Below, in pieces: positions 1-5,879 of a stretch of DNA of 6,709 bases. The notes beneath the pieces were generated by a model that saw only the letters and a program-made list of their open reading frames with translations, had not been told where the DNA came from and ran no database searches. The position numbers and the translations under genes are program-made. Origin of the DNA: Pseudobdellovibrionaceae bacterium (GTDB lineage Bacteria > Bdellovibrionota > Bdellovibrionia > Bdellovibrionales > JAMPXM01); the NCBI GenBank assembly GCA_913774795.1, contig CAJYIL010000746.1:1-6709 (forward strand). The letters run 5' to 3'. The stretch's first letter is position 1. Each line of letters starts with the position of its first letter.

Positions 1-213
1 GTGGCTGATACCACTCGTTCCGATGTTGAGATCGGAGACGCCAGTGAGTCCAAGAAATGCGGGCGAGCCGAAAGCGCTCCCGCCATTTGTGAACGCGGTC
101 GCACTCGATGGCGAACGGAGAGGTTCGAGTTCCGCTCGCGCACAACCTAAAAATGCGAGCATCACAATCAGAGTACCGACCGTCTGTGACCTCCCGTCGA
201 AGCGACTCGCCAT
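1..213 (-). CDS. Exported protein, possible lipoprotein; N-terminal 71 residues only
   Basis: The frame is open from an ATG at 213-211 to the window edge, giving 71 codons without a stop; the 3' end lies outside. The protein starts MASRFDGRSQ, followed by a hydrophobic run (about residues 12-23, GTLIVMLAFLG), then C24 and A-R-A. This is a secretion signal. C24 in FLGC could be a lipobox cysteine, although Phe at -3 is not the usual Leu/Val. Cleavage by signal peptidase I after CARA is the alternative. The visible mature part is rich in Gly, Ser, Thr and Ala with no domain I recognise. The start lies 3 bp after the stop of the DUF1552 gene, so it is very probably the third gene of that operon and translationally coupled to it. 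No function can be given; an envelope partner of the two upstream products is inferred from position only. Confidence 0.72.
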   Translation of the reverse strand, partial: MASRFDGRSQTVGTLIVMLAFLGCARAELEPLRSPSSATAFTNGGSAFGSPAFLGLTGVSDLNIGTSGISH

Positions 214-216
214 CCC

Positions 217-1815
217 TCAGGCCACCAAAAACGGAAGAAGCGCCCGCTTACCAGTTAGATCTGTGACGTTTGATGGCATCGATTGTCCGAATCCATCGTA
301 ACTTCCGTATCCGGTGTTTGACTTGAATTCATAATCAAGCGGAGTGACACCGTACAAACTCATCATCGTCACCAGTAAGTTGTTAAGCGGCAGTCCTCTT
401 GTAGATTCGCCCATCTGAAATCGGTAATCGATGTAGTAACCCATCTTCAATTTTCCTTGAGCACCACCCGCAAGAACCACCGGAAAATTCTTGCGGCTAT
501 GACCGCCACCCGAGCTGTAAACACACCCGTAGTTTTGGTTCCAGTAGATGAGAGTGTTGTCTAAGAGCGTACCTGTCTCTTCCGGGATTGATTTTAGAAC
601 GTCCATGAAGGCGGCGACTCTTGAGGCCATTGAGCGCTGCGCATCGAAATAGGCCTTCGCATCGGCACTGGAGGTAGGAGTGGCGTTCGAAAGCCCCGAG
701 GAATGATGGTAAGCGTGAGAGCCGACCTGACCCATCGCGAAGCTCGCGACTTTCTGTAGATCACACGCAAAAGCGGCCGCCACTAGTTTTGAGTGATTTC
801 TCCAAAGCAAATCAGATGTTTGACCAGCGCGTTCAGCTTTCCATTTCAGGTAGGCCGCGGTCGACCGTGCAACGTACTCGGAGTTTGATTCGTTCGGAAG
901 TCGCGTCGTGAAAGGTGGCGGAAAATCGTTCTCGAGAGTTGGGGGTTGGCACAAGAGACCCGAGCTCTCAAACTCGATCCCATCTTCGACGTCGGCGATC
1001 GTCGCCATAAACGCATCCAACGTTCGTCGATCGTCAGCGCCGATGTTTCTCGAATTGCGCACGCGCTGATAATCGGCAAACACGGCATTCATCAAACCAC
1101 GCCGATCGATGACTTCAGCTTTACTCTGACCCGACGAAAAGAAAGTCGCCAGAATTTGCGCGGTCTTCGTCATCGATCGCACCATGGTCGCACGCGTGAT
1201 GTCTGACCCGTCGAAATTGGGAGACAGCGCGTACGAACCTGTGATCGTGGCGTTCTGCTCTTGATACACCCCACTGAGGCCCACACTTCCTGTGTAGCGA
1301 GGGTGAAGCGTCATCTTGAGTCGAGAAGCCGGCACCCCTTTCGGCATAAGCCTCTGCGCGATCAACGTGTCGATCGAAAGCTGACCCGAAAATGTCGAGC
1401 GTGAAGTGCCGAAACCGGTGGCCGCGGACGCAAATCCAGACGGGTGAGGCCCCCGCTCAAGCGCCATACTGTCGAGTCCGCGAATGACGGTAACTTGGTT
1501 TTTCATCGCCGTGAAAGGCGCCAAAATATAGCTCATGTCGCCGCTCATCTGCGAAAGCGCTCGGTACGAAACCGAATCAGTGAGCACATTGCCCGCTGCC
1601 GTCGCTAAACCAAGTGAGGCCGCCGACCCGTAGTATTGGCCGAAGAAACCTTTTTCACTCGGACTCCCGTGATTCGTGAACATCACGAAGCGCAGAGGGC
1701 GCTTGCTCGCCGCCCTGGCTTCACGAGGAAGCAACGATGTGAGAAGCGGCATCGCGAGCAGCGTTTGTCCCGCTCCGGTTAAAAACATTCGTCGAGAGAG
1801 TGGATTGTACTTCAT
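217..1815 (-). CDS. Tat-exported DUF1552 family protein
   Basis: A 532-residue protein of the DUF1552 (HXXSHH) family, of unknown biochemical function, regularly found next to DUF1592-type cytochrome proteins. The N-terminus carries a twin-arginine signal: S-R-R-M-F-L-T at residues 7-13, a hydrophobic stretch, then REARA before the mature chain near residue 36. It should therefore be exported already folded, perhaps with a cofactor. Family-like landmarks are GPHPSG (about 122-127, H124), the His cluster SHAYHHSSG (366-374; H367, H370, H371), DNTLIYW (419-425), GGGHSRKNFPVVLAG (436-450, H439) and the C-terminal LLVTMMSLYGV (480-490). The His cluster is HAYHH rather than the family's H-x-x-S-H-H. 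The ATG at 1815 is chosen over a GTG at 1824 because GAGGTG sits 6 bp before it and the GTG falls inside that ribosome binding site. It follows the diheme gene by 10 bp, in one operon. Confidence 0.9.
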   Translation of the reverse strand: MKYNPLSRRMFLTGAGQTLLAMPLLTSLLPREARAASKRPLRFVMFTNHGSPSEKGFFGQYYGSAASLGLATAAGNVLTDSVSYRALSQMSGDMSYILAPFTAMKNQVTVIRGLDSMALERGPHPSGFASAATGFGTSRSTFSGQLSIDTLIAQRLMPKGVPASRLKMTLHPRYTGSVGLSGVYQEQNATITGSYALSPNFDGSDITRATMVRSMTKTAQILATFFSSGQSKAEVIDRRGLMNAVFADYQRVRNSRNIGADDRRTLDAFMATIADVEDGIEFESSGLLCQPPTLENDFPPPFTTRLPNESNSEYVARSTAAYLKWKAERAGQTSDLLWRNHSKLVAAAFACDLQKVASFAMGQVGSHAYHHSSGLSNATPTSSADAKAYFDAQRSMASRVAAFMDVLKSIPEETGTLLDNTLIYWNQNYGCVYSSGGGHSRKNFPVVLAGGAQGKLKMGYYIDYRFQMGESTRGLPLNNLLVTMMSLYGVTPLDYEFKSNTGYGSYDGFGQSMPSNVTDLTGKRALLPFLVA

Positions 1816-1821
1816 AAGAAA

Positions 1822-1827
1822 CACCTC
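1822..1827 (-). promoter_or_regulatory. Ribosome binding site GAGGTG that fixes the DUF1552 start
   Basis: Read on the minus strand the junction is TGAGGTGTTTCTTATG. GAGGTG pairs well with the 16S rRNA tail and lies 6 nt before the ATG at 1815-1813. It overlaps the TGA stop (1828-1826) of the upstream gene, so a ribosome finishing the diheme protein ends on top of the next binding site, which favours translational coupling. The same bases supply the in-frame GTG at 1824, which would have no binding site of its own, so the shorter protein is preferred. Confidence 0.8.
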
Positions 1828-3772
1828 ATTGCGACGACCGCCAGAAGATGTCTTCGTTCGCGATCGAATCGATCAAAACATCTCGCAGACTTCCCGTCTG
1901 AACCTTTTTTTCCATCTCACGAAGGGCGCAACCATCGGTCTCGGGATCGAAACGACGAGCGCGAACGAACTCAAATGCTTTTTGCGCAAAGCACGCCCGA
2001 GCGGTTTTTCCTTTAGCGATTGCATTCGTCAGCGCGATCGAATCTTCAAGAGAGGTGGCCCCCGTCTCGCTTGGGTCGAGCTTCGGATTTGTCACGGCCG
2101 AGTTGATCGACCAGCTCTTCTGGAGAACACCTTTGTCATCGTAGATTTTTTCTTCTGTGCGTGGCCGAGCGAGTTGATCGTAGCGCTCGAATAAATAACC
2201 GAGAGGATTGATCTGCGCATGACACCCGATGCATTGAGTACTTTCGGTGAGTTGAGTGATGCGAGCTCGATTCGTCTGATTTTCGATGTCTCCAAGCTCT
2301 TCGATTTTATCATCCACGTCCTCACTCGGCGGGAGCGGGATCTCGTTACACAAGATCTCACGCCTGATGTGGACGCCACGAAGAATCGGCGACGTGCGCT
2401 CAGACGGGCTGGCGAGAAAGGCCGGTCGGTGCAAAAAGCCGGGATAAGCCGGCGAGGCTTGAACCGGCAGCCCGTTTGCGCCCACTTTGGCGCTGGCGCC
2501 CAAGATCGTCATCATCGCATCGCTTCGAGGAAACGAGTCGCGCGAGGTCATCAGCAATTCAAAGTTCCCGCTCTTCTGCCAAAAGATGTAATTTGAGTAA
2601 TCGCCAAGTTCGCGGATCATTTGATCGTCGAGACCAACCGTCGAAATTCCGTTTGCGATCCCAACCGACGGACGTGGCTGTTCGATCGAAGCAACCCCAC
2701 CGTAAAATTTCATGAAACTCGCCACCCGTGTTTTTGCATCGGTTGACGACGAATTCAGAAGACGCTCGACTTGCGTTCGTATGGCAGCCAAAGTCTGAAG
2801 TCGGTCTTGCTCGGCCGCAAGGAGAAGCTCGGCATCTGGTGGTGAGCCCGAGATCATGTAAGAGATTCGGTTGGCGATCTCATAGGATGTGAGCCTGACT
2901 CGCGCTCCTTCGACCGCTCCCCCAGTTTCAATATGCATCACGAGTTCAGGCGCCTGGAGGCTGACGTAGAGGACCGATTGCAGGCCTTTTAAGCCTTTGC
3001 CGGCTTCAACGAAAATTTTCGTGAGGCTTGCCGCCTCCTCCTGCGAAACGGGGCGACGTCGTGACCGAGACGCAAACGACGCGATAAAGGCGCTCGCGCA
3101 CGCATCGGTCACTGGGTTTGCGTTTGCGCACGCTCCGAAGAGAGCGCCGCGTGCACTCGAGTCAGACTCCGTGACCGAGACAACCTTATTGGCGATACCG
3201 GCGAGCGCAAGCTGCATCGCTGCCTGAGGGATCGGCGAGAATTCGTCGATAGACGTCGTCACTTGATCCGCGGGAAGTCCTTCGATCAGCTCTGAGATTT
3301 CGGGGCGATTGAAGAGCGCGGGTCCAAGAACCGACCTCAAGGTGTTCGTCACCTCGAGCGCCGACATCCGACGAATAGCCGGATTCGAAAGTCCCCGCTT
3401 ATTCGCGTCTCGACAGACGAAACGCAAATCGCGACTGGCCGTCGGCGACAGTGCGACCTGGATCGCGTTGATCTCATCGTCAGTCAAAGTGAGCGCTTTC
3501 ATCGCTGCGACCTGACCGATGGCCTCTCGAATCGACCGAACGCTCGCATTCGCTTTCGAGGAGATCGACAACTCTCCATGGCAACTCGCACATTTGGCAG
3601 CATAAAGGCTCGTCCCTTGCGCGCGTAGGAGCTCTTCCGTGTCAGAAGACTCTGCGAGTGAACTTTCACCAAAGCTCTCGCCGCCGACGACAAATCCCGG
3701 CGAACAGTTTTGATAGATCACCGCCGAAGTCGTGACGAAGGCGAAGAAAATGGCAACTTGCAGTGCTTTCAT
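1826..3772 (-). CDS. Exported diheme c-type protein with DUF1587-DUF1595-DUF1592-DUF1588-DUF1585 architecture
   Basis: This 648-residue protein opens with a signal segment (residues 1-22) ending in YQNC; C23 may be a lipidation site, though the lipobox is atypical. A small cytochrome c domain follows: heme motif CASCH at 61-65, and M91 before LTDDEINAIQVAL as plausible distal ligand. Next come a DUF1587-like segment (RRMSALEVTNTLRSVLG, 134-150), DUF1595-like (about 215-282, with RSRRRPVSQEE), DUF1592-like (about 292-420, starting RLTSYEIANRISYMISGSPP), DUF1588-like (about 443-540, with RTSPILRGVHIRREILC and a second heme motif CIGCH at 514-518, then NPLGYLFERYD) and DUF1585-like (about 575-646). 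All these are in the usual order for the planctomycete-type cytochrome family, and the protein looks complete. The family's reaction is unknown; a periplasmic or membrane-anchored redox role is inferred from the hemes. It leads the operon with the DUF1552 gene, its usual partner. Confidence 0.92.
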   Translation of the reverse strand: MKALQVAIFFAFVTTSAVIYQNCSPGFVVGGESFGESSLAESSDTEELLRAQGTSLYAAKCASCHGELSISSKANASVRSIREAIGQVAAMKALTLTDDEINAIQVALSPTASRDLRFVCRDANKRGLSNPAIRRMSALEVTNTLRSVLGPALFNRPEISELIEGLPADQVTTSIDEFSPIPQAAMQLALAGIANKVVSVTESDSSARGALFGACANANPVTDACASAFIASFASRSRRRPVSQEEAASLTKIFVEAGKGLKGLQSVLYVSLQAPELVMHIETGGAVEGARVRLTSYEIANRISYMISGSPPDAELLLAAEQDRLQTLAAIRTQVERLLNSSSTDAKTRVASFMKFYGGVASIEQPRPSVGIANGISTVGLDDQMIRELGDYSNYIFWQKSGNFELLMTSRDSFPRSDAMMTILGASAKVGANGLPVQASPAYPGFLHRPAFLASPSERTSPILRGVHIRREILCNEIPLPPSEDVDDKIEELGDIENQTNRARITQLTESTQCIGCHAQINPLGYLFERYDQLARPRTEEKIYDDKGVLQKSWSINSAVTNPKLDPSETGATSLEDSIALTNAIAKGKTARACFAQKAFEFVRARRFDPETDGCALREMEKKVQTGSLRDVLIDSIANEDIFWRSSQ

Positions 3773-3965
3773 GAACCACTTTTCGGATCTGCGTCACGAG
3801 ACTCGAGAATTGTTAGCCTCTTTCACCGCTTCTTTTGTCGAAACCTTCAAGCGGCGTAAACTCAACGCGAGATCCAACTGAGGCAAATTTAGAGAGTTAT
3901 TCGCCTATTCCGAGTTCTGTTTAATTCACTTCACGATATTCGTTTGCCCCAGCGACAACTATCGG

Positions 3966-3980
3966 TTGAATCAAATTTGA
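3966..3980. promoter_or_regulatory. Candidate operator of overlapping TTGA/TCAA palindromes
   Basis: The 15 bases TTGAATCAAATTTGA contain TTGA-A-TCAA (3966-3974) overlapping the perfect 10-bp palindrome TCAAATTTGA (3971-3980), making three alternating half-sites. A looser CAAC-N5-GTTG repeat (3956-3968) abuts it, and a perfect 8-bp palindrome ACTTAAGT lies at 3994-4001. They sit 26-50 bp before the start of a gene encoding a predicted DNA-binding protein and within its candidate promoter, as expected of an autoregulatory site. Short AT-rich palindromes can arise by chance, so this is tentative. Confidence 0.3.
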
Positions 3981-3996
3981 CGATCAGACATACACT
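3966..3996 (+). promoter_or_regulatory. Weak promoter candidate for the TIGR02147 regulator
   Basis: TTGAAT (3966-3971) could act as -35 and TACACT (3991-3996, four of six matches to TATAAT) as -10, with a long 19-bp spacer. If so, transcription would start about 7-10 bp after TACACT, essentially at the ATG at 4006. There is no recognisable ribosome binding site in front of that ATG, which would fit a leaderless or nearly leaderless mRNA. Both elements are weak, and activation by a regulator or another sigma factor is equally possible. Confidence 0.25.
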
Positions 3997-4005
3997 TAAG
4001 TACGC

Positions 4006-4821
4006 ATGTCATTGGCCGATCTCGACTTTCGCCTTTTCCTCCGCGACGTACTCAAAGAACGACAGGTCAAAAATCCGTCGTACTCGATGTCGGCCTTCGC
4101 CCGCGATTTGAAAATGTCGCCGCAAAAATTGAGTCAGGTTCTTAAAGGCATCAGCGGTCTTTCGGTCGAGGCCGCTCGCGAAACATCCAAGCGACTTGCC
4201 CTTGATCCGAGCGAGGCCGATCTCTTCGTCGCCCTCGTCGGCACCGTTCATGCTCGCAGTCACGAGCTCAAGCGCATCTATGCCGAGACGGTTCGCCGAC
4301 TGTTATCACTGAAATCTGCAGCGCAAAAACAACCAAACGAGTTCGCGCCGCTCGCTGACGCATTGACTTGGACCTGTTTTCTTTTGGTCGACACGGTCGA
4401 TTTCAAGCCTGAGATGTCGTGGGTGGCTCAACGCGCGGGTGCTTCGGTCGAGGACTGCCAAAAAGCGTTCGATCGTCTTTTCGAATCGGGCCTGATTGTC
4501 GTGAAAGACTCGGGTCTCTGGGTGCAGAATCACTCTCTTCTCCAGTACGCCTTCCCGAGTTCGGGACCAGAGATTCGCAAATTCTACTCTGAGATGCTCG
4601 CGCGCGCGACGACTGCTGTCGAGAACGTCCCTTATGACTCGCGCTATAACCATGTCGTGATGTTGCCAGTCTCCGAAGAAGTCTATGCGGAGATGAAACT
4701 CAAAATCGACGAGTTCGCACAGTCGCTTCTCGAACAGTACTCATCGCAGTCGGCCCGCGCGACACGCGTGTACGCATGCAGCGTGAGTCTCTTCCCTCTC
4801 GATCGAAAGTTGGAATCATGA
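4006..4821 (+). CDS. TIGR02147 family (DUF4423) putative transcriptional regulator
   Basis: A 271-residue cytoplasmic protein without signal or membrane segment. Residues about 7-75 follow the TIGR02147 pattern: FRLFLRDVLKERQ, then a helix-turn-helix-like part (SMSAFARDLKMSPQKLSQVL, 27-46, followed by KGISGLS) and LALDPSEADLFVALV. A second winged-helix-like portion follows around 115-170 (WVAQRAGASVEDCQKAFDRL, then FESGLI). The C-terminal DUF4423-type segment runs from FYSEMLARA (193-201) to VYACSVSLFPL (255-265). Length and motif order match the family, which is abundant in Bdellovibrio relatives and Fibrobacter; its DNA targets and ligands are unknown to me. The ATG at 4006 places the family's N-terminal motif right at the start, but it has no clear ribosome binding site, so leaderless translation is possible. 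Its TGA overlaps the start of the next gene (ATGA), implying coupled expression. A regulatory role for that neighbour or itself is inferred. Confidence 0.85.
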   Translation: MSLADLDFRLFLRDVLKERQVKNPSYSMSAFARDLKMSPQKLSQVLKGISGLSVEAARETSKRLALDPSEADLFVALVGTVHARSHELKRIYAETVRRLLSLKSAAQKQPNEFAPLADALTWTCFLLVDTVDFKPEMSWVAQRAGASVEDCQKAFDRLFESGLIVVKDSGLWVQNHSLLQYAFPSSGPEIRKFYSEMLARATTAVENVPYDSRYNHVVMLPVSEEVYAEMKLKIDEFAQSLLEQYSSQSARATRVYACSVSLFPLDRKLES

Positions 4822-5879
4822 AGCTGTTTTCACTGATCTTTCTTTTTTCGGCATCCGTCTTCGCGAGTGGTGTCAGCGTCAAAGGCGGCGGCTCGGGCGT
4901 CGATCTTGGCTCGCATGTCGCACTTTTAGATTTGGTCGAATCGGGAGTCGATCGCACTCCGTTCTTCGGAGAGCATGCCTGCCAGACTGCCACGTTCGAA
5001 ACTTTGCGCGAGGTCTTACCTTCGAACGCCCAGATTCGGTTTTGTCAAAAACTCTACGACGTCGCGGCGCTTGACCCGGCGCTCGCCACTGCCTTTACGA
5101 AAACGGTGGCGGCGCTCACCTGGGTCTTCACGGATCAACCTCTCAAAGTGATCGATCCCGATCCGATCATCGACGTGAAGACTGTTCAGCTAGCCGTGCG
5201 TAACGGAAATCGCGTCATTATTCAGCGCGAGCTTTTTCAGCGCATGTCACCTGAGCATCAAGCGGCTCTCATCATCCATGAAGTCGCGGCCGCTCTCGTT
5301 TCGGTCGAGATCCAGTCGCCGCTGCCCGTTCGAACCCTGGTCGGCAATCTGTTTCGCGAAGCCTACATTCACCGCTCGACCTACGACGTCTTGAACGATC
5401 TACGTTATTTCCCGAATCGACGCGTGATGAAGTATGACGCCGAAGGCTCAACGCAAATCCAAATGCCTGATGGTTTTATCGAGACGTCTTTCGATCTCGT
5501 AAACGGAGCCGACTACTTTCCGAGTTTCACGCTCGTCTGGACCGATCGGGGAGGTTCCTCTCGCTCACTCGATTCGTTTTATGTCTCGACGGAGTCAGCC
5601 GATCGAGTCGAAGAAGTCCTCCGGAGCTGCGAGAACGAGACTCCCGGCCACCGGCTTCTCCAAATCTCCGCGATGTACGTAAGTCCAACGGTCATCGCCC
5701 GCTCAAAACTTGAAAACGGCACGCCGACCGATCGATACAACTTCCACAGCGGCCTCGAGATGCATTCTCTCATCGCGGTCGAACGCGATGAGAAGGGCCG
5801 GTGTTCAGAGCAAACGCGAGCACTTCTTCAGGATCTCCGCGTTTGGCTCTCGACATTTAAAACCGTTTTAGCTCACTGA
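4818..5879 (+). CDS. Secreted protein of unknown function with HExxA motif
   Basis: Starting at the ATG at 4818 the product has 353 residues and an evident Sec signal peptide, MKLFSLIFLFSASVFA, with cleavage likely after A16. A Gly-rich start of the mature chain (VKGGGSGVDLG, 21-31) precedes LLDLVESG (36-43). The most telling segment is SPEHQAALIIHEVAAAL (144-160): HE at 154-155 in a hydrophobic helix, as in zinc metallopeptidases, but with Ala where HExxH has the second His. I recall similar Gly-rich/LLDL/HE proteins in Bdellovibrio-type genomes; the family has no name I can give. Cysteines 55, 76, 271 and 329 could form periplasmic disulfides. An in-frame ATG at 4776 would bury the signal peptide behind 14 residues and overlap the regulator by 46 bp, so 4818 is preferred; it has GGA just upstream and a 4-bp ATGA overlap with the regulator's stop. 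Proteolytic activity is unproven. Confidence 0.8.
   Translation: MKLFSLIFLFSASVFASGVSVKGGGSGVDLGSHVALLDLVESGVDRTPFFGEHACQTATFETLREVLPSNAQIRFCQKLYDVAALDPALATAFTKTVAALTWVFTDQPLKVIDPDPIIDVKTVQLAVRNGNRVIIQRELFQRMSPEHQAALIIHEVAAALVSVEIQSPLPVRTLVGNLFREAYIHRSTYDVLNDLRYFPNRRVMKYDAEGSTQIQMPDGFIETSFDLVNGADYFPSFTLVWTDRGGSSRSLDSFYVSTESADRVEEVLRSCENETPGHRLLQISAMYVSPTVIARSKLENGTPTDRYNFHSGLEMHSLIAVERDEKGRCSEQTRALLQDLRVWLSTFKTVLAH

Larger units (their letters stand above)
3773..4005. other. Divergent intergenic region between the diheme operon and the regulator gene
   Basis: These 233 bp are the only sizeable non-coding stretch in the window and must hold the promoters of both divergent transcription units. 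The sequence is visibly richer in A and T between about 3880 and 4000 than in the flanking genes. On the plus side, palindromic elements and a weak promoter candidate lie within 40 bp of the regulator's ATG. On the minus side I could not pick a convincing -35/-10 pair; the ribosome binding site for the ATG at 3772 is also weak (AGTGG). I found no riboswitch, tRNA or terminator. Confidence 0.75.

Noticed and set aside
1816..1824. In-frame GTG at 1824 as the start of the DUF1552 protein
   Set aside because: It adds only three residues, lies inside the GAGGTG ribosome binding site that serves the ATG at 1815, and has no site of its own.
1676..2194. Plus-strand open frame of 172 codons opposite the DUF1552/diheme junction
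   Set aside because: It is antisense to two well-supported genes, has an Arg/Ser-rich composition typical of a shadow frame, and shows no recognisable domain.
2219..2596. Plus-strand open frame of 125 codons opposite the DUF1588 region
   Set aside because: It is antisense to the conserved second heme region and rich in Arg and Ala; no start context or domain supports it.
3826..3854. Inverted repeat CCGCTT / AAGCGG in the leader of the diheme gene
   Set aside because: The arms are only 6 bp with a 17-bp loop and no U-run, so neither a terminator nor a riboswitch is supported.
4776..4817. In-frame ATG at 4776 as the start of the HE-motif protein
   Set aside because: It would put 14 polar residues ahead of a clear signal peptide and overlap the regulator by 46 bp; the ATG at 4818 gives a normal signal peptide and an ATGA junction.
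5146..5180. Dense run of GATC/GATCC units
   Set aside because: It lies inside the HE-motif gene and is explained by the coding of an Ile-Asp-Pro-Asp-Pro stretch; it is too short and irregular to be a repeat element.
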